From NCBI GenBank assembly GCA_035715725.1, contig DASTKT010000085.1, positions 1 to 64,000 of the forward strand: a stretch of DNA of 64,000 nt. The letters run 5' to 3'. The first letter of the stretch is position 1; each line of letters opens with the position of its first letter. This DNA is from JADGGV01 sp035715725 (GTDB lineage Bacteria > Gemmatimonadota > Gemmatimonadetes > Longimicrobiales > RSA9). A program made the translations under genes and the position numbers. Shown here piece after piece: positions 50,901 to 59,054 of the stretch. The notes under the pieces are model-generated. The model worked only from the letters and a program-made list of their open reading frames with translations, was not told where the DNA came from and did not search any database.

Positions 50901-52724
50901 GACATCCACGAGCCGGCGGAGCACCCGGGCCACCAGCTCCGCCGTGTGCTCCTTGAGTGCGGCCGACGCGGCCTCGAAGGCTGCGCGCCCGAGGCGGTCG
51001 ATCGCACCGGTCAGGCTCGCGGCCGGTTCGTAGTCCGCGAGCGTGAGCAGCCTCGGCACCGGCGGCTGCGGCACCAGCGGGTTCTGGAGCTGAAGCGCCT
51101 CCTGCAGCCGGCACCGCGCCTCCCACGCGTCGTAGAGGTTCGAGAGCGTCACCGACAGCAGCGGCAGGCTCTCCTCGTAGCGCTTCCACTGGACCTTGAG
51201 GTGGTCGTGGAGGTCCGGGTGGACCTTCAGCCCGCACCTCGCGAACGGCTCCTGGATCACTGCGTCGGGCTCGGGCCTGTAGAGCGCCCACCCCGGGAAC
51301 GCGTTGCGGTTCGGAAGGTTCTCCGACTGCAGCCAGCGGTTCAGCTCCCCCAGCCGGTCCGTCTTCAGGCCGACGGCCGCGTAGGCGAGGCCGGTGGAGC
51401 AGAGCTGGACGAGAAGGCGCAGGACGGGCGTCCACGCATCGCCCTCCCCGCAGGCGCGGAGCTGGAGTACCTCCTCGAACTGGTCGATCGCCAGGAACAG
51501 CTTGACGGGCTCCGCGGGACGGCCGCCAGCCTCGGCAGCCATGCTCCGCCGTCGCTCCTCCAGCGCGTCCCGGATGCGTAGCGCCACGGCGTCCACGCGG
51601 TGCTCCGGGAAGACCCGGCGCAGGTCGACGGCGATGCCATCCCCGAGCTCCGACAGGACGTCCTTCGCGGCGCGCTCCATCAGCGCGAGTAGCGGCTCGT
51701 CGCCCTGCAGGTCCGCCGGTGCGACGACGAGCGGGACGAACCGCGCCCGGGTCCGGCTCCGGTCGCGGCCGTCCTTCAGCCGCGCCGCCAGCCCCGCGCG
51801 AAGGGTCGACGATTTCCCGACTCCGCTGTCGCCCTCGACGATCAGAAGGGGGATCCGCCCGGCCTCCCGCTCGGCGTCGGCGGCGGCGAGGCGGTCGACC
51901 ATCTGTCGGACGTCGTGCGCCCGGCCCCGCAGGATCTCCGCCTCGCCGATCTCGTAGCGCTCGAGGCGCTTGTACGGGTTGCCGCGCCACTCCGGGGGCT
52001 TGAGCCCGAGCACGTCCCGGAGGCTGACCGTGAGGAGCCGCTCGAACTCGTCCACGTCGGCAAAGCGCTGCCAGGTCGCCGCGTTGCCGAGGAAGCGGTC
52101 GAAGAAGCGCGAGAGGAACGTGGTCTGCAGGTCGTACTCCCAGGCCTCGTTGCGCTTCAGCCGCCCCGAGGCCGAGCGCGACTCGCACTCCTTCAGGAAC
52201 GCGCCGAGCCCCCAGCGCCGCTCGTCGGCCGGCGCGCCGACGGCCTCGACGGAGCGGTCCCCCTTGAGGAAGAGCAGGATGTGCGGCCGGCCCGTTCGCC
52301 GCTGCGCCTGCCTCGCGTCGAAGTACTCGAAGAGCGTGCCGGTGAGCGGGATCGGGCCGGAGACGTCGCCTTCGCCGAAGAGCTCGTCCTCGTCCACGCC
52401 GGGGAAGACGATCCCGTCCGGAACCTCGAAGTCCGCCGGCAGCGGGTCGGTATCGGGGAGTGGCGAGCCGATGCGCTCGCCCAGCACGCAAACGAGCACC
52501 TCGCAGTCCTCCCTGCTCGGCCGCGGGATCTGCGTCTGCCACCCCTTTCCGGCGTCCCAGGCGCGGTCCTGCTCGGCTTCCCAGCGGTACGGCACGAACG
52601 GCTCGCGGTCCGTGGCTTCCTCGGCGAGGGCCTCCACCACGCGGGCTGCCCGCTCGCGCTCCTGGATCAGGTCGGAGGGCGTGGCGATGAAGACCCGCGT
52701 CGGCCTGGCGCCGGGACCGCTCAT
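47949..52724 (-). CDS. DUF4062/TIR-like + STAND NTPase + ankyrin receptor with two C-terminal YLRFFC modules
   Basis: The 1591-residue protein starts at an ATG overlapping the patatin stop (ATGA) behind GAGGAGG. Residues 1-240 begin RVFIATPSDLIQERERAARV with CEVLVCVLGERIGSPLP, as in DUF4062/TIR-like sensor or effector domains. The NTPase follows: Walker A EGDSGVGKSS (297-306) and Walker B LFLAIDQFEEVL (409-420), the DQFEE form typical of the nSTAND1 group, with a winged-helix-like end (VRLVHEAVLYHWDQA). About eight ankyrin repeats occupy 765-1065 (GSTALMFAAHEGSERLVRLL, GRTALHLAAANGGEDAVAAL). Two tandem YLRFFC modules end the protein (1110-1325 and 1360-1575). Family knowledge suggests ligand-induced oligomerisation. 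The trigger is unknown. Confidence 0.85.
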   Translation of the reverse strand: MSGPGARPTRVFIATPSDLIQERERAARVVEALAEEATDREPFVPYRWEAEQDRAWDAGKGWQTQIPRPSREDCEVLVCVLGERIGSPLPDTDPLPADFEVPDGIVFPGVDEDELFGEGDVSGPIPLTGTLFEYFDARQAQRRTGRPHILLFLKGDRSVEAVGAPADERRWGLGAFLKECESRSASGRLKRNEAWEYDLQTTFLSRFFDRFLGNAATWQRFADVDEFERLLTVSLRDVLGLKPPEWRGNPYKRLERYEIGEAEILRGRAHDVRQMVDRLAAADAEREAGRIPLLIVEGDSGVGKSSTLRAGLAARLKDGRDRSRTRARFVPLVVAPADLQGDEPLLALMERAAKDVLSELGDGIAVDLRRVFPEHRVDAVALRIRDALEERRRSMAAEAGGRPAEPVKLFLAIDQFEEVLQLRACGEGDAWTPVLRLLVQLCSTGLAYAAVGLKTDRLGELNRWLQSENLPNRNAFPGWALYRPEPDAVIQEPFARCGLKVHPDLHDHLKVQWKRYEESLPLLSVTLSNLYDAWEARCRLQEALQLQNPLVPQPPVPRLLTLADYEPAASLTGAIDRLGRAAFEAASAALKEHTAELVARVLRRLVDVPPNGAAHPGVAPGTEGELGPDVTLRTCPEAEIPEAAGPLLAALKRNRLVLEEDGNVRLVHEAVLYHWDQARAWLENERSHLKTRSGVRSQLQWWLEDPSDANPPLANQQIDNAERMLVDWRDEVLEPELRAFVTAAIRRRVADGSHARADGTPRLADAVRLRDEALVTFMLDHGADRDSATPVVTETDADGRASRTGGSTALMFAAHEGSERLVRLLIGRGADVRRENAQRSTALDYAASEGHVEILRVLHEEHGAAVDHPDQSAPTALWWAALNGHADVVRRLLAYEAAIDRPDAAGFTPLIMAAQHGHMEVMELLIEGGATVSAASARGWTALTAAAEAGHRDAARLLLEHRGPVDQENADGSTALLVAARSGEAEVIRLLLGPAHGADPNHRDRNGRTALHLAAANGGEDAVAALLEAAATDPSPYDNLGRSPLYLALQGDHGGVVSRLVAARACVPPWFAGGAAEWRRLRGPELRRHLARMLTASAEGAGSGWALAPLLDGEWTVLDPAAGAELLAAAVDAAPAGLGCGIERVDAVRVRPLPFYGDAQLCEARARRGAGAVGYLTFVRHPGGATWLDGTSSPIHRLNAERPLRLAGPAEALDYLRFFCQALQARPAGDPTFDEYAFVLIESPARLAWPESVSREAREKAGAHANGLRHLSDAKGGPWNVSGVVQFGDLLSDAEFSVETFGMVTMVRDRPRAFNLELHAEGFRDDVRTRLTTRPGAVPVFNLDWTPDPPAMPGPIPPLVAGSWTPCEGEAVDRLLADVGRRLPARFQPGIDRLDAIWMRPLPFYPDGVLYEARAWRDDELAGYITFIQHRGGTAWLDGTVEPIRALNAALPPRLDDGAEALEYLRFFCAAVHGPRGSAAPLESVDRLVWPAGTPEEERRRAAAVVRPLTLAGSSVDPDGRPEWRATGAIRRGGEVLQAELRIGADGRVEILDTDGPIGRIGAHLEVFHEGFRTLRPLGESSPTTPLPSTA
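48000..48647 (-). other. YLRFFC module, receptor copy 2
   Basis: Residues about 1360-1575. Anchors: RPLPFYPDGVLYEARAW, TAWLDGTVEPIRALN, ALEYLRFFCAAV, then VDRLVWPAG and AELRIGADGRVEILD. Very similar to copy 1 over the first 110 residues. Confidence 0.8.
48750..49397 (-). other. YLRFFC module, receptor copy 1
   Basis: Residues about 1110-1325. Anchors: RPLPFYGDAQLCEARAR, ATWLDGTSSPIHRLN, ALDYLRFFCQAL, then ESPARLAWPE and AEFSVETFGMVTMVRD. Confidence 0.8.
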
Positions 52725-53872
52725 GCCTCCTCCTCGCTGGCGAATGCGTTTGCCCCCTCCGCGCCGCGGCCGGCCGGCCCGGAAAGGAACCGCGCGAAGT
52801 GCTCCGGCCGGACCCGCGCCCGCGCCAGCGCCGCACCCAGCTCCCGCAGCTCCGCCAGGTTGGCGACGACGTCCAGCGGCGCGAGCCGGACCGGGTCGAG
52901 GTGCCCGCAGCCGACGGCCTCGAGCCCCGGAGCGGTGAGCGCGACGTTGTACCGGACGTAGGTGAAGAGCTTCGGCTCGACAGGGCCGCGGGCGCCGATC
53001 AGGTCGCCGACCTCGAGGTCGAGCGGGTCGCCCACCAGGCAATCGCCGAAGACGCGGCAGAGCAGGTCCTGCTGGAACGCCGCCGAGCTGAGGAGCGCCA
53101 GCGGCAGCGTCTGGATGTGGTAGAGCAGGTGCATCGCGCTCGGTTGCAGTGCCGGGTCGGCGTAGCTCGGTGTGGCCGTCCCGACCGATACCACGAGCAG
53201 CCGGTCGGCGCCGGCCGGCCAGGACAGGCCGTACGGCTCGACCGTGGCGGTGAGGAACGCCTCGAAGGCGGGGTTGTTGTAGCCGGTCAGCCCGCCGTCC
53301 GAGAAGATGAACCGCTCGCCGCCGATGCTGATGACCTCGGGCGCGAAGTACACGGGCGCGGCCGTGCTCGCGCGCACGAGCTGCCAGAGCGGGAGGTCGA
53401 GGTTGCAGCCGGAAAGGCGGCGGTCGTTGAACTTCGCGGACGGGTTGTTCGTGACCAGCCAGGGCGAGTCCGTCGTCGTATTGCGCAGGACGAGCAGCAG
53501 CAGGGTCCGCAGGCGGTCCGAGCCCAGCGTCGCATCCGCGCCGAGCAGGTCGCGCAGCACGCCGGCAAGCCGCTCGGCGTCATAGCGGTAATGCAGGCGC
53601 TCGCGCAATCCGGCCGGCTGAAAGAGCAGTCCGGCGTGCTCGGCGTAGAAGCGCGCGACCTCGTCCACCTCGCGGCCGGTGGCGAGGAGCGTCGCGGTGA
53701 TCGCCCCGACGCTGGTGCCCGCGATGAGGTCGAACCAGTCGGCCAGGCGCAGGTCGGGATCGCCCGTGGCCGCGCGGAGCAGCGACTCCACCGCGCGGAG
53801 CACCTCCACGGAGACGACTCCGCGGACGCCGCCGCCGTCGAGCGCCAGGATTCTGCGTGGGACGGCCTGCAT
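52721..53872 (-). CDS. Patatin-like phospholipase, first gene of the cassette
   Basis: The start is the ATG at 53872, which opens directly on the catalytic domain; longer in-frame starts add only a basic, unstructured leader. The 383 residues show the full patatin signature: oxyanion loop DGGGVRG (12-18), nucleophile GTSVG with Ser54, and the catalytic Asp in SDGGLTGYNN (192-194). No signal peptide or membrane helix, so it acts on the cytoplasmic face. Patatins release fatty acids from membrane lipids. In CBASS and other abortive systems they act as activated membrane-damaging effectors. The 4-bp overlap with the receptor gene indicates translational coupling and equal dosage, supporting an effector role here. 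Confidence 0.9.
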   Translation of the reverse strand: MQAVPRRILALDGGGVRGVVSVEVLRAVESLLRAATGDPDLRLADWFDLIAGTSVGAITATLLATGREVDEVARFYAEHAGLLFQPAGLRERLHYRYDAERLAGVLRDLLGADATLGSDRLRTLLLLVLRNTTTDSPWLVTNNPSAKFNDRRLSGCNLDLPLWQLVRASTAAPVYFAPEVISIGGERFIFSDGGLTGYNNPAFEAFLTATVEPYGLSWPAGADRLLVVSVGTATPSYADPALQPSAMHLLYHIQTLPLALLSSAAFQQDLLCRVFGDCLVGDPLDLEVGDLIGARGPVEPKLFTYVRYNVALTAPGLEAVGCGHLDPVRLAPLDVVANLAELRELGAALARARVRPEHFARFLSGPAGRGAEGANAFASEEEA

Positions 53873-54166
53873 GCGTGGACCTCGCGCGGGCGGGAGCGGG
53901 GGTCGCGGGCCGGATTGTCGTGGAATTCGCCTGGACGATCGGGCGACGAACGGCGCCACGCAAGGTTGGTGTTTCACGGACATCGCGGCGGACTACTCGA
54001 AGCTCTGATCGGACCAACGGCTCCAGGACCCGCCCGAACTCCGCCGCCCCCGGGACGGCCGAGGCGCCCCGGCTCCGCCTTCCGCCGTGGCCGAAGTGCG
54101 AGGCTGTCCCGGGCGCGGAAGCGGACGCGGGAACAACCCCGCCCGTGCGCCGCGCCCGGGACACCG
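53873..54166. other. Region upstream of the cassette, about 294 bp, no gene seen
   Basis: Holds the leader and probably the promoter of the minus-strand patatin operon. GATCGGACCAACGGCTCCAG and nearby AT-richer GGACTACTCGAAGCTC (about 53990) are relatively AT-rich for this genome, but I cannot assign promoter boxes. The frame extending the patatin upstream is unsupported. Confidence 0.4.
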
Positions 54167-54403
54167 TTACTGTTCGATATCGACCGTCACGTCGGCGCCG
54201 CCGTCCGGCAGGTAATGGACCCGGACGCGCCACGGCTGGCAGCAGACCTGGCAGTCCTCGACGTATTCCTGCCGGGCGCCGCTTCCGGGGTCCAGCCCGA
54301 TCTCGTTCGCCTCGCCGCAATAGGGGCAGAGGACGGTCGCCCGCGTCTCGGCCGTGCCGTCGCCGAGCGGGAACTCGTCCTCCAGGAAGTCGCGAAAGAT
54401 CAC
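54167..54403 (-). CDS. CPXCG-type cysteine-rich small protein
   Basis: This 78-residue protein has a GTG start (54403) with GGGAGAACGAGG upstream. It contains the zinc-ribbon pair CPYCGE and CQVCCQPW, separated by an acidic stretch ending YVEDC, as in the PF14255 family. The C-terminus (VHYLPDGGADVTVDIE) is the usual beta tail. Its role is unknown; most members are single-gene, conserved and cytosolic. It is divergent from the esterase at 54434 with only 30 bp between starts, so the two share a very short promoter region. Confidence 0.85.
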   Translation of the reverse strand: MIFRDFLEDEFPLGDGTAETRATVLCPYCGEANEIGLDPGSGARQEYVEDCQVCCQPWRVRVHYLPDGGADVTVDIEQ

Positions 54404-54433
54404 CCTCGTTCTCCCGTCCCAAGGAGACATCCG

Positions 54434-55105
54434 ATGCGGGAGCGCCATCTCGTCGTCACCCGCACCGCCCGCTACGCCGTGCTCGGGGAAGCCGTCCGGC
54501 GCCCCGAGGAGGTCTGGTTCGTCCTGCACGGTTACGGCCAGCTCGCGCGCCGCTTCATCCGCGGCTTCGAGCCGCTCGACGACGGGCGCCGCCTGATCGT
54601 CGCGCCGGAGGGGCTGAACCGCTACTACCTGGACGACGCCGGCGGGCCCCACGGCCCCGAGGCCCGCGTCGGCGCCACCTGGATGACGCGCGACGACCGG
54701 CTCACCGAGATTTCGGATTACGTGAGCTACCTCGACACGCTCTACCGGCACACGTTTGCGGAGCTCGACCTCGATCGGGACGATACCCGCGTGGTCGCGC
54801 TCGGGTTCTCCCAGGGCGCGGCCACGGTGAGCCGGTGGACGGCGATCGGCGCGGCGCGCCCCGACCTGCTCGTCCTCTGGGGTTCGCCCGCGCCGCCGGA
54901 CCTCGAGCTCGATGTCGCGGCCGCGGCGTGGGCCGACCTCCAGCTCGCGCTGGTCTACGGCACCGAGGACACGTCCTACGGCGAGGCCCACGCGGTCAGC
55001 GAGGCCGAGCGGCTGCGCGTCCACGGGCTGAGCCCCCGCCTCGTCGGCTTCGAGGGCGGCCACGCGATCGACCCCGACGTGCTGCAGGAGCTGGCACGAC
55101 GCTAG
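54434..55105 (+). CDS. Alpha/beta hydrolase, carboxylesterase/phospholipase type
   Basis: The ATG at 54434 follows AAGGAG. In 223 residues the protein has the oxyanion motif FVLHGYGQ (about 29-36), nucleophile GFSQGA (about 123-128), a putative acid in YGTEDTSYG, and the catalytic His in EGGHAID (near 211). The lid region FEPLDDGRRLIVAPEGLNRY matches small acyl-protein-thioesterase-like or YpfH-like esterases. Cytosolic. The substrate is unknown. It sits beside the cassette but is transcribed away from it, so I do not include it in the system. Confidence 0.85.
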   Translation: MRERHLVVTRTARYAVLGEAVRRPEEVWFVLHGYGQLARRFIRGFEPLDDGRRLIVAPEGLNRYYLDDAGGPHGPEARVGATWMTRDDRLTEISDYVSYLDTLYRHTFAELDLDRDDTRVVALGFSQGAATVSRWTAIGAARPDLLVLWGSPAPPDLELDVAAAAWADLQLALVYGTEDTSYGEAHAVSEAERLRVHGLSPRLVGFEGGHAIDPDVLQELARR

Positions 55106-55131
55106 CTGGCGTCGCGGGCGACTCTACGTCC

Positions 55132-55172
55132 GTTCGGTTTCACAGGGAGTTCGGGAGCTTGGGAGGAGGCGC
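55132..55172. repeat. Partial TTTCACAGGGAG element
   Basis: CGGTTTCACAGGGAGTTCGG and GAGCTTGGGAGGAGGC nearly duplicate the inner segment of the nested palindrome (CACAGGGAGCTCGGGAGCTT at about 23368). It stands alone without CGCAGAG arms, 200 bp upstream of the oxidoreductase gene. Confidence 0.6.
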
Positions 55173-55334
55173 ACCGGCGGGGCGGGGCAGGGAGGCTGGC
55201 GCAAACGACGCCGGCCGGTCGGTCCGAGGAACGGCATCTCTTGGCGGCATCTCCGTCATCGACTTCGGATTCGATGTCGAACGGGCCCTGCAATATTTCC
55301 GCCAAAGAGACAAGTGACCGAGGAGACAATTCCC

Positions 55335-56270
55335 ATGAAGGCAATCGTCGTGACGGACCAGGCTGCGGGAACGGCCGGGATGAAGCTGGTGGAGCGGCCC
55401 GAGCCGCAGGCAGCGATAAACGACGTCGTCGTTCAGGTTCATGCGTCAGGATTCGTCGGGACCGAGCTGGGTTGGCCCTCGACCTGGACCGATCGCCTCG
55501 GCCGTGACCGAACACCGTCGATCCCCGGGCACGAGCTGGCCGGAGTGGTCGCTGCTCTCGGCTATGGCACGACGGGGCTGTCGGTGGGACAGCGGGTGTT
55601 CGGCCTCACGGACTGGACCCGCGACGGCACCCTGGCCGAGTCCGCGGCCGTCGAGGCGCGCAACCTCGCGCCGCTACCGGGCGACGTCGACTTCACGGTG
55701 GGAGCGAGCCTGCCGATCTCGGGCCTGACCGCGTGGCAGGGACTGTTCGTGCACGGCCGCCTTCAGGCGGGGCAGAGCGTGATCGCACACGGCGCGGCCG
55801 GCGCGGTCGGGTCGATGGTGACGCAACTCGCACGATTGGCCGGCGCCTACGTCATCGGCACCGGACGCGCCGGCGACCGCCAGACGGCGCTCGACTTCGG
55901 CGCGCAGGAATTCGTCGACCTCGAGAAGGACGCCTTGGAAGACGTCGGCGGCGTCGATCTGGTGTTCGATGTCATCGGCGGCGATATCGGGAAGCGCTCC
56001 GCAGGCCTGATTCGATCCGGAGGAACGCTGGTGTCCGTCGTCGGGCCGGCCCAGGCACGGCCCGCCGACGGCCTGGCGATCGACTTCGTCGTCGAGGCCG
56101 ATCGTGCCCAACTGGGTGAGATCGTCCAGCGGGTGCGGGACGGACGACTGCGGACGAACATCGGCACCGTCGCGACCCTCGACGATGCCGTCGCCGCCTT
56201 CAACCCGACCAAGCGACGCCCGGGGAAGACGATCATCCGCGTTCGTCCGGGAGCGACGCGCGCCCATTGA
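55335..56270 (+). CDS. Zinc-independent quinone oxidoreductase / MDR-family NADP-dependent reductase
   Basis: The ATG at 55335 has GAGGAG upstream; an in-frame GTG seven codons earlier is possible. The 311-residue protein has a GroES-like N-terminal domain (VVQVHASGFVGTELGWP, GHELAGVVAALG) and a Rossmann cofactor domain with HGAAGAVGSMVTQLARLAG, typical of the quinone-reductase branch, and no structural zinc cysteines. It reduces alpha,beta-unsaturated carbonyls or quinones with NADPH. Codon use has somewhat more A-ending and non-GC3 codons than its neighbours, and a stray repeat fragment lies just upstream, so a recent arrival is possible but unproven. Confidence 0.88.
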   Translation: MKAIVVTDQAAGTAGMKLVERPEPQAAINDVVVQVHASGFVGTELGWPSTWTDRLGRDRTPSIPGHELAGVVAALGYGTTGLSVGQRVFGLTDWTRDGTLAESAAVEARNLAPLPGDVDFTVGASLPISGLTAWQGLFVHGRLQAGQSVIAHGAAGAVGSMVTQLARLAGAYVIGTGRAGDRQTALDFGAQEFVDLEKDALEDVGGVDLVFDVIGGDIGKRSAGLIRSGGTLVSVVGPAQARPADGLAIDFVVEADRAQLGEIVQRVRDGRLRTNIGTVATLDDAVAAFNPTKRRPGKTIIRVRPGATRAH

Positions 56271-56420
56271 TGCACGCGGCCGGCCGACGCCGTCCAGATC
56301 GGCCGACCTTCCATTCGCCGGCCCCGCCGAAGCCTGTCCGGTGCCCGGTGCCCCGTGGCTCTCCGTCGGCCCCGTGGCCAGGTGTGAGCCCCCTCCAGCC
56401 CCGCCGAAACGCCAGCCGCC

Positions 56421-58949
56421 CTACCCGACCACGAGGTTGATCAGCCGGTCCGGGACGAACACCGTCTTGCGGATCTGCGCGCCGTCCACGAAGCGGCGGA
56501 CGTTGTCGTCGGCGAGCGCGGCGTCGCGCGCGTCGGCCTCGGCGATGCCGCGCGCCATCGGCATGCGAGCGCGCACCTTGCCGTTCACCTGGACGACGAA
56601 CTCGACGACGCCGGCCGTCGCCTTCGCGGGGTCGTACGTCGGCCAGTTGCCGCCCTCCACGCGCCGGTACAGCACGCCGTCGGACGGCCGCGCGAAGATG
56701 CTCTCCTCGTGGCCGAGCTGCGCCCACAGCTCCTCCGCCATGTGCGGCGCGAAGGGAGCGATCAGCGGCACGAGCGGCTCGACCTCGGCCCGGTTCGCCC
56801 GCCGGCCGCCCTCGCGCACCGCGTTCAGGTACTCCATCATCGCGGCGATCGCCGTGTTGTAGCGCAGCCCGGCGACGTCGTCGGTCACCTTCTTGATCGT
56901 CAGGTGCAGCTTCTGCTCGAGCTCGCCGTCCACGGGCGCGGTGCCGAGCTCCTCGACCGGCAGGACCGTGTCCCAGAGCCGCTTCAGGAAGCCGGCCGGG
57001 CCCTGCAGCCCCTGGTCGCGGAAGTCGCCGCCCTCCTGGTACGGGCCCAGGAACATCAGGTAGGTGCGGAACGCGTCCGCGCCCCACTGCGCGATGTAGT
57101 CGTCCGGGACCACCACGTTGCCCCGGCTCTTCGACATCTTCGCGCCATCCTTGATGATCAGGCCGTGCTTGCGGAAGCGCTCGTACGGCTCCTCGAACGA
57201 CAGCCGGTGCAGGTCGCGCAGCACCATCGTGGTGAAGCGGCTGTACAGCAGGTGCAGCACGGCGTGCTCCTCGCCGCCGATGTAGCTGTCGACGGGGAGC
57301 CACTTCTCCGTGAGCGCCGGGTCGAACGGGACCTCGTCCCGGTGCGCCGACGGGTAGCGCAGGAAATACCAGGCGCTGTCCAGGAACGTGTCGCTCACGT
57401 CCGTCTCGCGCCGCCCCTCGCCGCCGCACCGCGGGCAGGGCACACGGTACCACTCCTCGACCCGCGCCAGCGGGCTCACCCCGGTCTGGTCCGGCTTGTA
57501 GTTCTCGACGAACGGCAGCACGACCGGCAGGTCCTCCTCCGGGACCGGCACCGTGCCGCAGCGGTCGCAGTAGATGACCGGGATCGGCGGCCCCCAGTAC
57601 CGCTGCCGCGAGATGCACCAGTCGTGGAGGCGGTAGTTCACGCGGAACTCGCCCATCCCGCGCTCCGCGAGCCACTCCGTGATGGCCTGCTTCCCCTCCT
57701 CCCAGGGCAGCCCCGAGAACTGCCCCGAGTTGACCAGCACGCCGTCGCCGACGTACGCCTCGGCGAGCGGCGCGTCCGCCTCCTCCAGGCTGGGCGCCAC
57801 GACGCGCGCGATCGGCAGCCCGAACTTCGTCGCGAACTCGAAGTCCCGCTCGTCGTGCCCCGGCACCGCCATGATCGCGCCCGTGCCGTACTCCATGAGC
57901 ACGTAGTCCGCGATCCAGACCGGGATCTCCTTGCCCGTGGCCGGATTCACCGCGTAGCCGCCCGTGAAGACGCCGGACTTTTCCTTGTCGATCTTGCGCG
58001 TGACCAGGTCCATCGTGGCCGCCTCGCGGCGGTACGCCTCCACCACCTCACGCCGCTCCGGCGACGTCAGCGCGTCCACCAGCGGGTGCTCCGGCGCCAG
58101 CACCATGAACGTGGCGCCGAAGACCGTGTCCGGCCGCGTGGTGAACACCCGGATCAGCGGCGCTTCCGCGTGGAGCTGCGCCATCTCGTGGCGGTCCTCC
58201 GCCACCCGGCGCCGCGCCAGCGGGAAGCGCAGCTCCGCCCCCTCGCTCCGGCCGATCCAGTTCTCCTGCGCCTTCTTCGTCGTCTCCGACCAGTCGATCC
58301 ACGACAGGTTCTCCAGCAGCCGCTTCGCGTAGTCCGTGATCTTGAAGAACCACTGCGACAGGAAGCGCTGCTCCACCGGCGTGCCGCACCGCTCGCACTC
58401 GCCGGCCACGACCTGCTCGTTCGCGAGCACCGTCATGCAGCCGGGGCACCAGTTCACCGGCGCCTCCCGCTTCTCCGCCAGCCCCGCGTGGTAGAGCTGC
58501 AGGAAGATCCACTGCGTCCACTTGTAGTACTCGGGGCTCGTCGTATCGACCGTGTGGTTCCAGTCGTACATGAGCCCGACCCGCTTCAGCTGCCGCGTGA
58601 AGTTCGCGATGTTGCGCGGGATCAGCTCCATCGGATGCGTGCCGACCTTCAGCGCGTAGTTCTCCGAGTGGATCCCGAACGCGTCGAAGCCGATCGGCTC
58701 GAAGACGTCGTAGCCGAGCAGCCGGTGGTAGCGGCCGTAGATGTCCGCGCCCGTGAATGCGTAGATGTTGCCGACGTGCAGCCCCTCGGCCGACGGGTAC
58801 GGGAACATCATCAGGTTGTAGAACGGACGCTCCGCGTCGCGGAGCCGCTCGGCGGTGAACGTATTCGTTCCCCGCTCGGCCCAGATCCGCTGCCACTTCT
58901 CCTCGACCTCGGCGGGCCGATATTCGGTCCTCGTCGCCTGCTCGCTCAT
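56421..58949 (-). CDS. leuS: Leucyl-tRNA synthetase
   Basis: This 842-residue cytosolic class Ia synthetase has HIGH motif HVGN (58-61), KMSKS in GAKMSKSRGN, a zinc-ribbon-like CPGC/CERC pair near 170-200 and a second CPRC pair (about 500). The CP1 editing domain has TTRPDTVFGATFMVLAPEHP and EYGTGAIMAVPGHDERD, so proofreading of misactivated amino acids should be retained. The C-terminal region is the usual VQVNGKVRAR end. It charges tRNA-Leu. It is the only clear housekeeping translation enzyme in the window besides map. Confidence 0.97.
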   Translation of the reverse strand: MSEQATRTEYRPAEVEEKWQRIWAERGTNTFTAERLRDAERPFYNLMMFPYPSAEGLHVGNIYAFTGADIYGRYHRLLGYDVFEPIGFDAFGIHSENYALKVGTHPMELIPRNIANFTRQLKRVGLMYDWNHTVDTTSPEYYKWTQWIFLQLYHAGLAEKREAPVNWCPGCMTVLANEQVVAGECERCGTPVEQRFLSQWFFKITDYAKRLLENLSWIDWSETTKKAQENWIGRSEGAELRFPLARRRVAEDRHEMAQLHAEAPLIRVFTTRPDTVFGATFMVLAPEHPLVDALTSPERREVVEAYRREAATMDLVTRKIDKEKSGVFTGGYAVNPATGKEIPVWIADYVLMEYGTGAIMAVPGHDERDFEFATKFGLPIARVVAPSLEEADAPLAEAYVGDGVLVNSGQFSGLPWEEGKQAITEWLAERGMGEFRVNYRLHDWCISRQRYWGPPIPVIYCDRCGTVPVPEEDLPVVLPFVENYKPDQTGVSPLARVEEWYRVPCPRCGGEGRRETDVSDTFLDSAWYFLRYPSAHRDEVPFDPALTEKWLPVDSYIGGEEHAVLHLLYSRFTTMVLRDLHRLSFEEPYERFRKHGLIIKDGAKMSKSRGNVVVPDDYIAQWGADAFRTYLMFLGPYQEGGDFRDQGLQGPAGFLKRLWDTVLPVEELGTAPVDGELEQKLHLTIKKVTDDVAGLRYNTAIAAMMEYLNAVREGGRRANRAEVEPLVPLIAPFAPHMAEELWAQLGHEESIFARPSDGVLYRRVEGGNWPTYDPAKATAGVVEFVVQVNGKVRARMPMARGIAEADARDAALADDNVRRFVDGAQIRKTVFVPDRLINLVVG

Positions 58950-59054
58950 GCCGAACCACTCGGGTGTGATGACGTACAGAACCCTGAAATATAGCCGAAT
59001 CGGGAAGGGGGCTCAACGTCGTGCGGGACCGGGTCAGGACGTCCGCGGGGCCCG

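Noticed and set aside
47817..51581. A 1254-codon open frame on the plus strand opposite the receptor gene
   Set aside because: The minus strand has Walker motifs, ankyrin repeats and coupled start sites. The plus-strand product is an Arg/Gly/Val-rich shadow typical of high-GC antisense frames.
54167..55105. CPXCG protein and esterase as parts of the conflict cassette
   Set aside because: The CPXCG gene is on the same strand but about 300 bp upstream with its own start signal, and the esterase is transcribed away. Neither shares a module with the cassette proteins.
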